From Saussurea involucrata (taxonomy: Eukaryota; Streptophyta; Magnoliopsida; Asterales; Asteraceae), in NCBI GenBank assembly GCA_033807775.1, contig CM066327.1, positions 93,208,295 through 93,272,294 on the forward strand: a DNA stretch of 64,000 bases. Reading direction: 5' to 3'. The notes under the pieces are model-generated. The model worked only from the letters and a program-made list of their open reading frames with translations. It did no database searches and was not told where the DNA came from. A program made the position numbers and the translations under genes. Shown piece by piece: positions 23,401 to 34,139 of this stretch (within the stretch, counting starts at the first letter, position 1; every line of letters begins with the position of its first letter).

Positions 23401-25263
23401 TTTTTGGGCGTCTCCCTCTGTTGAGCATCTTAACCTAATGGTCTCTCTGCTAGCCTCTATCTCTGCGAAGTCGACCATATCCTTTGGGCTTTTGCTTAGT
23501 TTATCATAGCAGGGGTGAGAGCCATGTAAAGCATGTAGGTCAGGGTGCAGAAGTCCTTCTGGAGTGTTTCCCTGAATACCCTCAGGGGTTCTGTTTTCAT
23601 CCTCCATATCAGAGTCAACCTCTAAGACTGTGACAGTAGGGTTTGTGGTGTCCCAGTTGGTGATGGCTTCTGCGGTCCACCCTGAAGTATCTAGAGAGTC
23701 AGCAATGTCTGGGCGTTGGAGAAAAGCAGAGAAGTCACCCTGATCTGTATAGTTGATAGGAGTTGGGGATTGCAGAGGTTGTTCACGTGTTTCTTCTACC
23801 ATTTCTGCCTACTCTGCTATTGTCTGCAGAGGTGTGTGAGGCTTCTTGGTTTTCTTCTTGCTCTTCTTTCATTTTGGTTTAGGGGCACCCTCCTCAGAAG
23901 ACTTGTGTTTTCTCTTCTTCTTTTTATCTTTAGGAGGAGGGGGAGGTGCAGAGGATCCGACTACTGTTTCTGCTGGAGGGGATTGTTGGGATTGTGCGAC
24001 ACTTGTAGATGTGCCCTCTATAGGTTTCTTTGTTTTGAGGGCTTTCTTCTTCTTGGGTGGAGTAGCAGAGGGTTTTCTCTTGGAAGCAGAGGTTTTAGTT
24101 GGCTTCTTAGAGATGGAAGTTTTCCTGTACTTGTTGGTGTTTTGCTAAGGCCACTGCCCACTCCTCATCGCTCATCCTAATCACTACCTGGGTTCCTATA
24201 GGGACTCCTAGACGCGGGGGTGTCACAGGACTCGTTCTGGAGTCCTGTGATTGCGTATGTATGCTAACCTAAGTTGCTCATCAGAAGCATATGTCAGAAG
24301 GGCAGTTGGTAGAGGTCTGCAGAAGTTGTATCCTTCCAATTGCTCTATTGGGGAGTTCTTTGCCATAGGGTAAGTTTTCACAACTGGTCCCTCCATAGGC
24401 CATTTTTCGATGAGTAGCAGAGGTTCGAGTAGTACACCTAGAATCCTTTGAAATTGTAGCACGGGGAGATCTTTGGTGTTGGGTCCCTTTGCCCTCTGTG
24501 ATGAGGTTCTGTGGTCGATGGTGTTGACTATCTCCTGCATCATAAGAGTGGAATAGTCCAGAGGCAAATCATAGTACACCCCGTACATGATTGTCATGAT
24601 TTGGTGAGATGTTTGATCTGGACTACCCACTTTCCCAATTAGGCACCTGTTCAGGATGGAGAAGAGAGTATTCCACAGAGGGGGGAACCTGTTCCTTCTG
24701 AAGTCATTCCTCTTCTTTAGTTTGGTATTGTAGCCCAACATCTCTGCGAAGTCACAGAGTTCTACATCCGAAGGTTCCTCTGCGTACTTCTTGATCCCTA
24801 GAAGTCCCCTTGTTGGTAGGCCAAACTCGAGGGAAAACATGGTTCTGTTGAACTTTATTTCCAAGTAATCTGATTGGCCAGGTTTGGAGATGTAACCCTT
24901 AATTTGCCTATTGTCTTGGTCATAAAAGCAGCTCTGCCAGAACTGGTTGAGGTCTCTGGCAGGGATCTTCGTAACAGTCCTTGTTAACAGAGGGTAAAGG
25001 TAGTGGTTTTCCAGAATATTCAGTAATATTGCATGTTCCTCCCTAAATGCTGTTCTTGAGGGAACAAGGAAGTGATTATTGGGTTTCAAGGGAAGAACAT
25101 GTTCAAAATGTTCGTGTTCTAGAAAGTTTTGCAGGTGGGTTGTCGGAGTAAAGGCCACTGATTCACCTGAGTTGTCTTGTTCTTGGTTTCTGGCCGGTGA
25201 TGGGTTTTGTGAGTGCTCAGATTGAGCTGGGGAGTTCGCCGGACACTTGGAAGTGGAAGCCAT
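20455..25263 (-). pseudogene. Accessory (env-position) gene of element B, broken
   Basis: The start at 25263 (MASTSKCPANSPAQ) opens 346 clean codons. QFW is at residues 107-109 and PPLWNTLFSILNRCL at 194-208, followed by YGVYYDLPLDYSTL. A one-base deletion (CCC to CC relative to A) near 24230 ends the frame. The middle survives as fragments (23802-23206, 23073-22672, 22671-21925), including DDSDDDSDRSPGHLEGEKR near 22190. The C-terminal part (21246-20455) is open for 263 codons with ADLRNLN and SMTDFQ. Further stops lie near 22672, 21925 and 21254. Domain order matches A throughout. Neither a transmembrane segment nor a catalytic motif is evident. Confidence 0.85.
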
Positions 25264-26319
25264 TGCTTGAATCTTGAAGAAGTGGGTAGAAAATAGAGAA
25301 GCTGCAGGTTTTGCAAAGTTCGCCGGAGATTATGAGGAGAGGAAATTCGTAAAATGAAGAAGAAAGGGGGTAAACGGGGTTATATAGTGGGATAGAAACG
25401 GATAGAATTCCATGGTTAAAAAGTGAATTCAATGAAAGGTTGGGGTCCGCACTCGAGTTCTACAGCTGGTGAAACGTTTCAGAGGAACGTGTGGCATGCA
25501 CGTCCAATGAAAGCATGCCACGTCAGAGGTGTCAGAGCACGATTAGACGTCGTGCGCGGCCCATTAATGCTTGGAGCATGGGCGTTTCTACTTTCAGATA
25601 ACTGTCACTTTCAGAAATAACCCGCATGTTACAGAATTTCCATAAAAAGTTAAGTATCAGAACGACAGAAGCTCTGTGGTGGAATGAACTTTGTGGTCTG
25701 AAACCTACTTTTCATCTCCTCTGAGCTTGCACCTTTACCAAAAACGTTTGAAAATACATTGGAAATGATCGATAGAACTTTAGTACGAAATTTGCATTCA
25801 CATAGGCTTTGAGGCTCTGTTTAAGCCAGCAGAGGCTCTATGAGTGGAAATTTCTAATAACTAACAATTCATAAACCTTTTTGATCATCCAAAGTTTTCA
25901 TTGTTTTATACATTGTATTTAGGACATATTTGGAGATTGGTGTCCTGGAAAACTGTTTTGTAAAAAGGTTTTGTGCGAGACAGTCTCCTTTTGATTTACC
26001 TTTGCTCGGCAAACTTACCTGACTTCTGTGGATTTGGTTGATCACAACTCTTATTTGGCTCCCCCTTGAATTAACCACTTATGTCGATTAATTCAAGGTC
26101 TCCTTCTGCTCCCCCTTGACCTATGCTTGGATCAATTAAGATAAGTAATGCATAGAACATAGGTCAAACTCACCAGAGGTTATGTGGAGATCGACAGAGG
26201 CTCTGAGCAATCCCACAGAAGCTCTGTTGGGTACAGAACTCTTGGTGATAAAGAATTTACATACTAAAGAGTATAAATATGTACATATATACAAGAGGAT
26301 CAAGTCTCACTTGCAGAAA
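25264..26319 (-). other. Noncoding spacer of element B with polypurine tracts
   Basis: No gene. Two AGGGGGAGC tracts (minus strand) lie at about 26057-26068 and 26108-26118, and a single copy of the repeat block seen in A lies at about 25740-25985. CAGAGG/CAGAAGCTCTG words are frequent. Confidence 0.6.
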
Positions 26320-27011
26320 TCAACTCATGTTTATCATACCCAACTTACCCACCAAGAATAGGAATCTTTTCTCATCGAGTGCCTTGGTGAATAAGTCTGC
26401 AAGCTGAAATTCAGTTGACACAAAGTACATCTCGATTGTGCCTAGTTCAACATGATGCTTCAGAAAGTGGTAACGGATATCGATATGCTTTGTTTTGGAG
26501 TGTTGTACAGGATTTGCAGAGATTGCTATGGCACTCTTTGAGTTACAGAGGATGGGTATCTTGTATATGTTGTACCCGTAGTCCTTTAGCTGAGTTCGCA
26601 TCCACAAAACTTGGGAGCAGCAGCTAGCAGCAGCAACATATTCAGCTTCTGTCGTAGATGTCGACACACAATTCTGCTTCTTTGAAGTCCAGCTGACTAG
26701 TTTCCCACCCAGGAATTGACAACTCCCAGAGGTACTTTTGCGGTCACGCTTGCATCCTCCTTAATCTGAATCTGTGAAGGCCTTAAGATCAAAGCCAGAG
26801 TTCTTCGGATACCAGAGCCCAAGATTTTTGGTTCCCTTAAGGTATCTGAAGATCCTCTTTACAGCAAGAAGGTGGTATTCCTTTGGGTTAGCTTGATATC
26901 TTGCACAGAGGCATGTGGCATACATTATATCATGTCTACTTGCTGTTAAGTATAAAAGGGACCCGATCATGCCTCTGTAGAGCTTGCATCTACAGATTTA
27001 CCACCTGGATC
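26320..27011 (-). pseudogene. pol: End of pol (late RT and RNase H) of element B
   Basis: The pieces 26970-26761 (MIGSLLYLTASRHDIM, RT thumb/connection) and 26667-26320 (STTEAEYVAAASCC, CDSKSAIA?-type NSKSAIA, ADLFTKALDEKRF) are the C-terminal end of the same pol whose upstream part is at 38212-40986. The first Asp of the usual CDSKSAIA is Asn here, which would damage RNase H. A stop near 26761 separates the pieces. The GGATC at 27007-27011 is the target duplication of element C. Confidence 0.88.
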
Positions 27012-27293
27012 TGTTAGGGCAGGTTTTATAGTTGATTTAAAGTTCAAGGGTTGAATTGTAATAGTTTATTTTGAGCCTTATTAGTGAACGGGCCGTGGGC
27101 TTGTTAACCACGGGCCCATAGTATTTAATGTAAGATTAGCTTGGAAAAACAAGCTAATCATCTCTTTTACTTTCAACATTGTATTGCTAAATTCTCTCCG
27201 AAAGATTAATGAAAGGGATGACCATTGGAAATCATTGTTCTTATTGATTCATCTATTTGATTTCTTATTTGTTGCACGGATCTGGTTATAACA
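27012..27293 (+). repeat. 5' LTR of element C, 282 bp
   Basis: TGTTAGGGCAGG to GGTTATAACA. It matches the right LTR (37941-38211) except for an 11-bp indel near the GAAAG-ATTAATGAAAG stretch and a few substitutions. Confidence 0.94.
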
Positions 27294-28229
27294 ATTAGTA
27301 TTAGAGCAGACGGACGAATTCGATTCAAAGGTTATCTCATTGATTTCTGGTTAGTTTGACTTTTTCTCGTCTTCCTCATTCTTGAATTTTCAAATCTTAG
27401 ATTCTGAGAAAATTGTTCAAATCTTTTTATTGAGTTGTATTAGCATTATACTTAATAGTGTTTCTGCAAATTTTCACACCGAAATTCAATTCTTTGAGTG
27501 GTTAATTCTGCAAATTGTGTTCAAAGTATTTCGTTGTGTTCTTCGTCAAAAATCGAATTTTTATCATCCAAAGGTGTTGTTTTTGCATTGAAATCGATTG
27601 GGTTAGTGTTATTTTGTGTTTGGCATTGTTACTAATCTTCCAGGATTGATTTTGGGCAACCCTAATAGAAAACTCGATTGACCTAAGCAAACAGCCGAAC
27701 TTCCCGGACAACTCAGCCGATCTTTCCGGACAGCTTCCAAGTGTCCGGATATTTGTGTAATATCCATCCGGGCTCGCTCCTCTTTCCGGGTAAGTTCAAA
27801 CAATCCGGGTAAGTAATATTAACTCTAATCAATATGGGTAAAATAGTTTCCGGAAACCCAAAGTTTCCGAATACCAATTTATCTGGACATCTATGTATCC
27901 GGTAAGTACCTTATCCGGACACCTCTGTATCCGGTAAGCAACTTATCCCGACATCTCCTTACCCGATAACTTTATTGCTTAATTTCACTATCCGGTAACC
28001 AGTTTCTTCCGGTAACCCCTGTGTTATCCGGAAACTGTGCCATCCGGACTCTTTGCTTTACCCGGACACTTTGTGATTTGCAGAACTGTTTTTTTAATTG
28101 ATCTGATTCGGACACTTCCTGATCAGACCCTTACTTGGATCCCTATCCAGTAAGATCACTCTTAGTTCATACCACTCGTAGAACCTGCGTTAGGATTTCA
28201 CTATTAGTGCCTTGCGTTAGGTTTACTCT
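27294..28229 (+). other. Leader of element C with CCGG-rich word array
   Basis: A degenerate primer site (TAGTATTAGAGC, two changes from the tRNA-Met match) lies at 27296-27307. From about 27690 to 28070 I count about fifteen CCGG tetramers, mostly as TATCCGGA, TTTCCGG or ATCCGGT. There is no supported gene. Confidence 0.7.
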
Positions 28230-31200
28230 TTGAATCAATCTACACGTCTGACGATCACTCCGTTGCAACCTACGATGACTTCATGTGACGCACTTGGTAT
28301 TGGAACCGACTCCAAACCACCTTGTCTCTATCAAGGTGAGTATAGCCAATGGCGAGATAAATTCATGATCTTCATTGAATCTAAGGACAACTATGTGTAC
28401 ATCAAGAAAGCTCTTGAAGAGGGTCCGATTCAATGGCCAAAGAAGACCATTGCACCAACTGCAGCAAATCCTGAGACTAGTTCTGAGGACAAGACTGAAG
28501 CCGAACTGACCGCAGAGGAAAGTGGCAGATTAGAAGGCGAAAAGCATGCCAAGAGATATATTATCCAAGCACTTCCCAACTCAATCTACCAAGCCATCGA
28601 CAGCTACAAAGGTACGGCAAAAGGCATGTAGGATCAAGTGGCTAGAATGATGCGTGGGAGTGTTGTTGGTAATCAACTAAAGATCAACAACACAATAACC
28701 AAGTTCGATGGTTTCAAGCAAAGCAATGGCGAGACTCTCACTCAAGCATATGAACGCTTCTGCTTACTTCTCAATGAAATGAACAAGAACAATATTTTTC
28801 GTTCCAACACGGAGAACGCGCTCAAGTTCCTCAACAATTTGCTACCCGAATGGAAGGTGTTTGCTTCTCATGTTAAGCACAACAACGTGATAGAGAACCT
28901 CAGCATCAACGAACTGTATGAGACGCTTCTTCAAGACGAAGATGAAGTCAATGAACTTCTGGGAGAGAAGAAGACTGAAGCAAAGCCAACTGCTGATCCT
29001 ATAGCACTCATATCCTCAGACAAAGGGAAATCTTCGGGCCATCATTCTAAACGTGCTCAAAGGCAAAGCTCTTCCGAATCAGAAAAGGAAGACAGTGACT
29101 CGAATGATGAGGTAGCCGAATTCAAGAAAGCTATTGCTCTACTTACTAAATCTCTTCAACAACAACAATTTTATAAGAAGCCAACATATAATAATCAGCG
29201 CTACTCCACCGTGTCTAACAAGCGCCATGATTATCAAGACAAGTACGAGGGAAAGAAGAAAATTGATGACCAGGACACGTCAGAGAAGAAGGAGAAGAAG
29301 GAGAAAGATGATAGAAAGAAGAGAGATGAACCAGTGACCTGCTACAACTGTGGAAAGCTTGGTCATTTTGCTAAAGACTGCAAAAAGCCTGTAGTAAAGA
29401 ATTCTCACTACTATAAGGCCAAACTGGCACTGGCTGAGCAGAAGGAAGCTGGAGAAGCTATGTTTGTGGAAAACGACTACTGGTTGGGTCGTTTTGATGA
29501 TGAAAGCGATTTAGACTGTGAAAATGCTTTCATGGGCTATCACTCTCCAGCTGATGTAGAGAAGACAAGTCAGGTATGTAAACTTTCTCACCAAGAGTTA
29601 ATGAATAAGATGCAATCCTTTAATGATCAGGCGAATTCTTTTAAGGCCACCACTAAAGAACAAAAGCTTGAGATTAGTTCACTGACCGAAAATCTAGAAG
29701 TTCAAACACGATTAACTGATAAACATAAGTCTGAAAATGATATGTTAAAGGAAAAATGCAAAATCCTTTCACTAGCACCCAAAGACTTAAGGGCCAAATT
29801 ATCTGATCTTCAGTCACAGTTTGATCAGTGCATGAATGAGAAAGAAGAACTTGTTTATCAATGTTCCTCTCTTCAAATTCAGCACAAAGAGTTTGTTACT
29901 AAAATTCTTGATCTTCAAACCAAACTCCACAAAAGGGGTCAAATTGATCAAACCATCTTTCTGAATAAACCTAAAGAGTTCACATACTTTAACAAAGAGT
30001 GGGGAATCGGATATGATAACCCATACTATTTGAAAAAAGGAAGATGACATGTACCCACTCTATATGATTTTGCTTGTTTTGGTTTAGATAAAAAGTATCC
30101 GGAATATGCCATTCAATGGACTGGTCCTCTTGAACCTGAAAAGGAAGAGGACACCGAGGAATATAAGCACACACACAAACGAGGAATTCAGCTTCCGTTT
30201 TGCTATGAACCTTTGAATTTCATATAAAAAGAACAAAAAGTATCTCTCAAATGACTACTTCGACCCTTACAAGGTTGCTAAGCCCAAGGATTCCTCCAAA
30301 ACGGATGAGGACTATGCACCAGCAACCAAGACTGAGACGGACGAGTTTAAACTCTATGTTCCCCCTCTCATCTTAGAAGCAAAGATTGTCGAGTTGGAGG
30401 AGTCGTTTGAGAAAGAAAGGTCTGTTTTTTAAAACGAGAAGAAAGCGCTAATTCAGGAACTTGAGAAACTCAAATCTGAGAAAACCGAAGGTGTGTCAAA
30501 TGAAGGACAGGAAATCCTTCGAGGTGAAATTAATATGCTCACATCGAAACTGGCTGCTTTGGCAACATAAAAGATGGAGGAGTATGCAATAAATGGTCAG
30601 CTCCAAGAGCAAATTGACCAACTCAAATCTGAAAAACAGATTTCACCTGATCTTTCCTCTAACTCATCTGACACATCCTCGTGTAAAGCCTTCATCAGAA
30701 ATATCTCTTCGCAAGAAAATAAAGTTTCTCAAGATGAGTGTGTTAAAAGGAATTTAAATTCTGATTTTTCAAACGCTTCTGCACCAAGTTCCCCAAAGCA
30801 CACAAGCACAAAGTGTTCCTCACCTTCCTTGACTGGTCCAAGTCCAGTAATTCCGGATGTCGATTTGTCAGCATTCATGAACTCTGAAGGCAATTCTGAT
30901 GGAGAGTTTGAGTCATTCCCTTTCGACAAACCTCTCCCGTGTCACACTGATTTTTTGTCTCCAGTAGTCAATCATCCGGTCAATTTTCTAAAGGGTAGCA
31001 GTTCTCAAATAAAGGCCCCAGCTGTGATCAAGATTTCGTAATCAAAACCGACTTCCAAACCTGTTTCTAAAAAGCAATCACAGCCGAGGCAGGAGACCGG
31101 ACCATTGCCTACCAAAAATATTGTTCCTTCTAAAGTCACTGATCATTCTATCCCTGTTGTTTCAGATAATAATGGTCGAGCAAAACCAGAAAAACCAAAG

Positions 31201-31791
31201 TGGCTAAACAAGGAATCTGTCAAGGATGCAGCGTCAAAGTCGTTCACTACTGCTTTCAATTCTAGAATTAACAAAGACAATTGTGTTTGGAATAATTGGA
31301 ATCGTTTTGAAGTTTCTTTCCCGATCAAACTTAATTCAGTTCATCAATTGATTCAATTATCGCGTGATTGTTTAGTTTGTTCTAGATGTGGTTGGAATGA
31401 TTTTGATCAAATTAACTTAAATAATTGGTATGGGTCACATAATATGTTTAATCATACACCCAGACGAAACCCTCGTAAAATCAACAAGAAACATCATACT
31501 CAACGAGGTTACCAATCAGAGGTTAAACCACAGCGGGAGACCAAACCCAATGCAAAGCGGGCTACTCCTACTGAGGTTAAACCGACACCCAAGAGGCAAC
31601 ATGCTAAAAATAACTTTCCTCCAAACGGTGTAAATTCTACACCAAGAAGGCAAATTGTGCCAAAACCAGTTTCCACTAAAGGTGTACAACCTACACCCAA
31701 GGGGAAATCTGTGTCAAAGCAAGTTCCTCCACGAGGTGCCAAATCTAACCCTACACGACCCAAACAAATTTGGGTACCTAAACTCCGTTAA
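28230..31791 (+). pseudogene. gag: gag of element C, broken
   Basis: It opens MNQSTRLTITPLQ at 28230. A stop at 28629 is followed by a longer open part (28638-30047) with NELYETLL and a single CCHC knuckle, CYNCGKLGHFAKDC, at 29340-29381. The coiled-coil tail continues in fragments (30574-31041, 31105-31791) and ends QIWVPKLR. Just before that end is a conserved Sirevirus-type tail with CLVCSRCGW and NWYGS, also seen in element F. Stops or frameshifts lie near 28630, 30047-30570 and 31040. One knuckle is present where A has two. Confidence 0.88.
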
Positions 31792-31804
31792 TCTGTTTTT
31801 GCAG
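31789..31804 (+). promoter_or_regulatory. Gag stop followed by acceptor-like TTTTTGCAG, element C
   Basis: TAA is followed by TCTGTTTTTGCAG, and the protease codons begin directly after the CAG. Pol is one frame away from gag here, while in A the offset is two. It looks like a polypyrimidine tract plus splice acceptor. Confidence 0.55.
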
Positions 31805-32591
31805 CACGGTCATGTGTGGTACTTAGACTCTGGATGCTCCAAGCACATGACCGGAAGGAAGGAGCTTCTCACGAACTACAAGGAAGATTCACGCCGATCC
31901 TCACGGAACGGATGTGAATCCTAAGCTGTATCGCGGGATGATAGGTTCTCTAATGTACTTAACTACAAGTAGGCCGGATATTATGTTCTCAACTTTCTTT
32001 TGTGCCCGATATCAATCAAAACCTAAAGAGACCCATATGACTGTTGTCAAACGAATCTTTCGTTATTTACGTGGTACTGCTGATCTTGGTCTGTGGTACC
32101 CGAGAGAGACAAGTTTTGCACTATCCGCCTATTCCGACGTGGATCACGCGGGCTGCATGCTGGACCGGAAGAGCACGTCGGGTCACATTCAATTTTTGGG
32201 AGATAGCCTAGTAAGTTGGGCATCAAAGAAGCAGCAATGCGTTTCAACATCAATTGCCGAAGCGGAGTACGTGGCTGCCGCGAGCTGCTGTTCCCAAGTC
32301 ATCTGGATGAGGACGCAACTCAAAGACTATGGTTTAACGTACGTCAAGGTCCCGATTTACTGTGACTCAAAGAGCGCCATCGCTATATCAAGTAACCCGG
32401 TTCAACACACCAAGACGAAGCACATCGACGTTCGGTATCACTTCATTAAGGATCACGTCGAAAGAGGTACCATCGAACTCTACTTCGTAAATACTGAACA
32501 TCAGCTAGCAGACCTATTTACCAAAGCACTGGACGAAAAATGTTTTAACACTCTTGTGCAAAAGTTAGGTAAGCTAAAACTGACGACCTAA
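31805..32591 (+). pseudogene. pol: Protease stub fused to late RT/RNase H, element C
   Basis: Protease begins VWYLDSGCSKHMTG (31814-31855) and is interrupted near 31890, where sequence jumps to DVNPKLYRGMIGSLMYL in another frame. The rest (31914-32591) is an open 225-codon stretch with DRKSTSG, AEAEYVAAASCC, CDSKSAIA and ADLFTKALDEKCF. Compared with element A, integrase and most of RT, including YVDD, are absent: about 3 kb deleted. The retained RNase H motifs are intact but cannot be produced with an RT. Confidence 0.9.
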
Positions 32592-34139
32592 TCCGATTGT
32601 GTGCCCGTTACAAGTTCCATACATATACGAGTAACTGTCTACTCATCATCCGGTGTTTACCCTCCTGATGAATGAGCACACACTTCCTCACACTTGTATT
32701 CTACTTGTTTCAGTTACAGCGTTCGATTTAGTCTATGTATTTATTTCGTAGATTTCGTTTGTTTTTCTTCTTTCATTCTTCGTGTTTCTGTTATTTCATA
32801 CTGTCGTCTATATCCGTTTATCTATCTATCTCTGTGATTTCAAAGTGTGTTCATGTGTTCAGGGGGAGCACAAGGAAGTATCAGGTAAGTTTACTCATCC
32901 TTTGAGGGGGAGAGTCACACATATTTTTTTTCTTTAAATGCTAAAAAGGTTTTTGTGTGTGTGGTCACTCTTGTATACATTCTATCTCATGGTCATCATC
33001 TGAGGGGTAGCGGCACAATTTTTCCTTTAAAATTCTAAAAGTTTTTATGTGTGTCGGCCCCTCCACTGCACTCTACTGCACTATCCGAGGGGGAGCAGGG
33101 AATCCCAATGCTCAGTTTGAGGGGGAGCGAGAGAATGTCCTCTTCCAGTTACGCACACTGCGAAATTCCAAGGAACAAGACCTTTTGACGGTATCCGGAC
33201 AGTATCCGGAAACCCCTGGTTTCCGGACAGTTTCCGGACTGGGTAAGTATCCGGGTCGGGTGAGCACCCGGAAAACATCCGGGTATATAACCATTCGGGT
33301 TGTTTCATAACTCACTTACCCGGAATTCTCTGCTAAACCATAAAACCCTTCGAACTCTCTATCTCTCGCTTGGACACTCGGATTTTCATCGATTCGATCT
33401 TGCTATCACTCCCAAACTCAGGTATGCTTCTCGTCAATCAATACTATTCAGTCTCTTCGATTTTCACACACATCCACCCACAACTCGACCACTCTTTGGT
33501 TCGATTCAACAGTAAACGCGAAACCCCTTTGGGGTACTTTGGTTCCGTGCTTAATAGTCCATACAATCGGAGGTTTAGATTACCTACAGTGCTTAGATAC
33601 TCATACAGACCCTAGGTATCTCTTTTACACCTGATTGGGACTCAAGTTCGTTCGTAGAATGATTTTGAAAGTCGTCCGGATATATTCATCGTATCCGGGG
33701 ACATTCATCCTTATGAATATTTATCCGGAAACCTCCTAGATCGCTGCTACTTTGTCCGTATTCAACAAACACCCGGAAACCTAGTTGTCCGGAAACCTAA
33801 GGGTTTCCGGTAAGTTCAGCTACCGGTATGTTTGATGTCCGGACTCACTTGTTATCCGGATATCTCTCCTCACAGGAACCCTTGACCGGGTTGTTCATTT
33901 TATCCGGGAAGTCCATCCCATTCGGACACCTTTGTTATCCGGAGAGTTTATGTTATCCGGATTGTTTGGTTACTTCACTCCCTTTATCCGGACACCCCTG
34001 TTGATGGTCATTTCCGTACCTGTTTTGTCACTGTCAGTCCTTAATCTGTTTCAGATTGAGCCCTTCAAAGCAAAGGTACGCGACGACACTCGTTCATCCA
34101 TCTCGGTTTCTATATGTGTACTTCTTTTACATATTATCT
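32592..34139 (+). other. Noncoding region of element C: five polypurine tracts and CCGG words
   Basis: AGGGGGAG-like tracts occur at about 32861, 32904, 33001 (AGGGGTAG), 33088 and 33120. A dense CCGG-word region (TATCCGGA, TTTCCGG) spans about 33190-33300 and 33675-34000. Neither needs a protein to explain it, and I see no supported gene. Confidence 0.65.

Noticed and set aside
33047..33615. Three short ORFs near 33.0-33.6 kb
   Set aside because: They overlap polypurine tracts and CCGG words and share no similarity with the accessory or pol genes.
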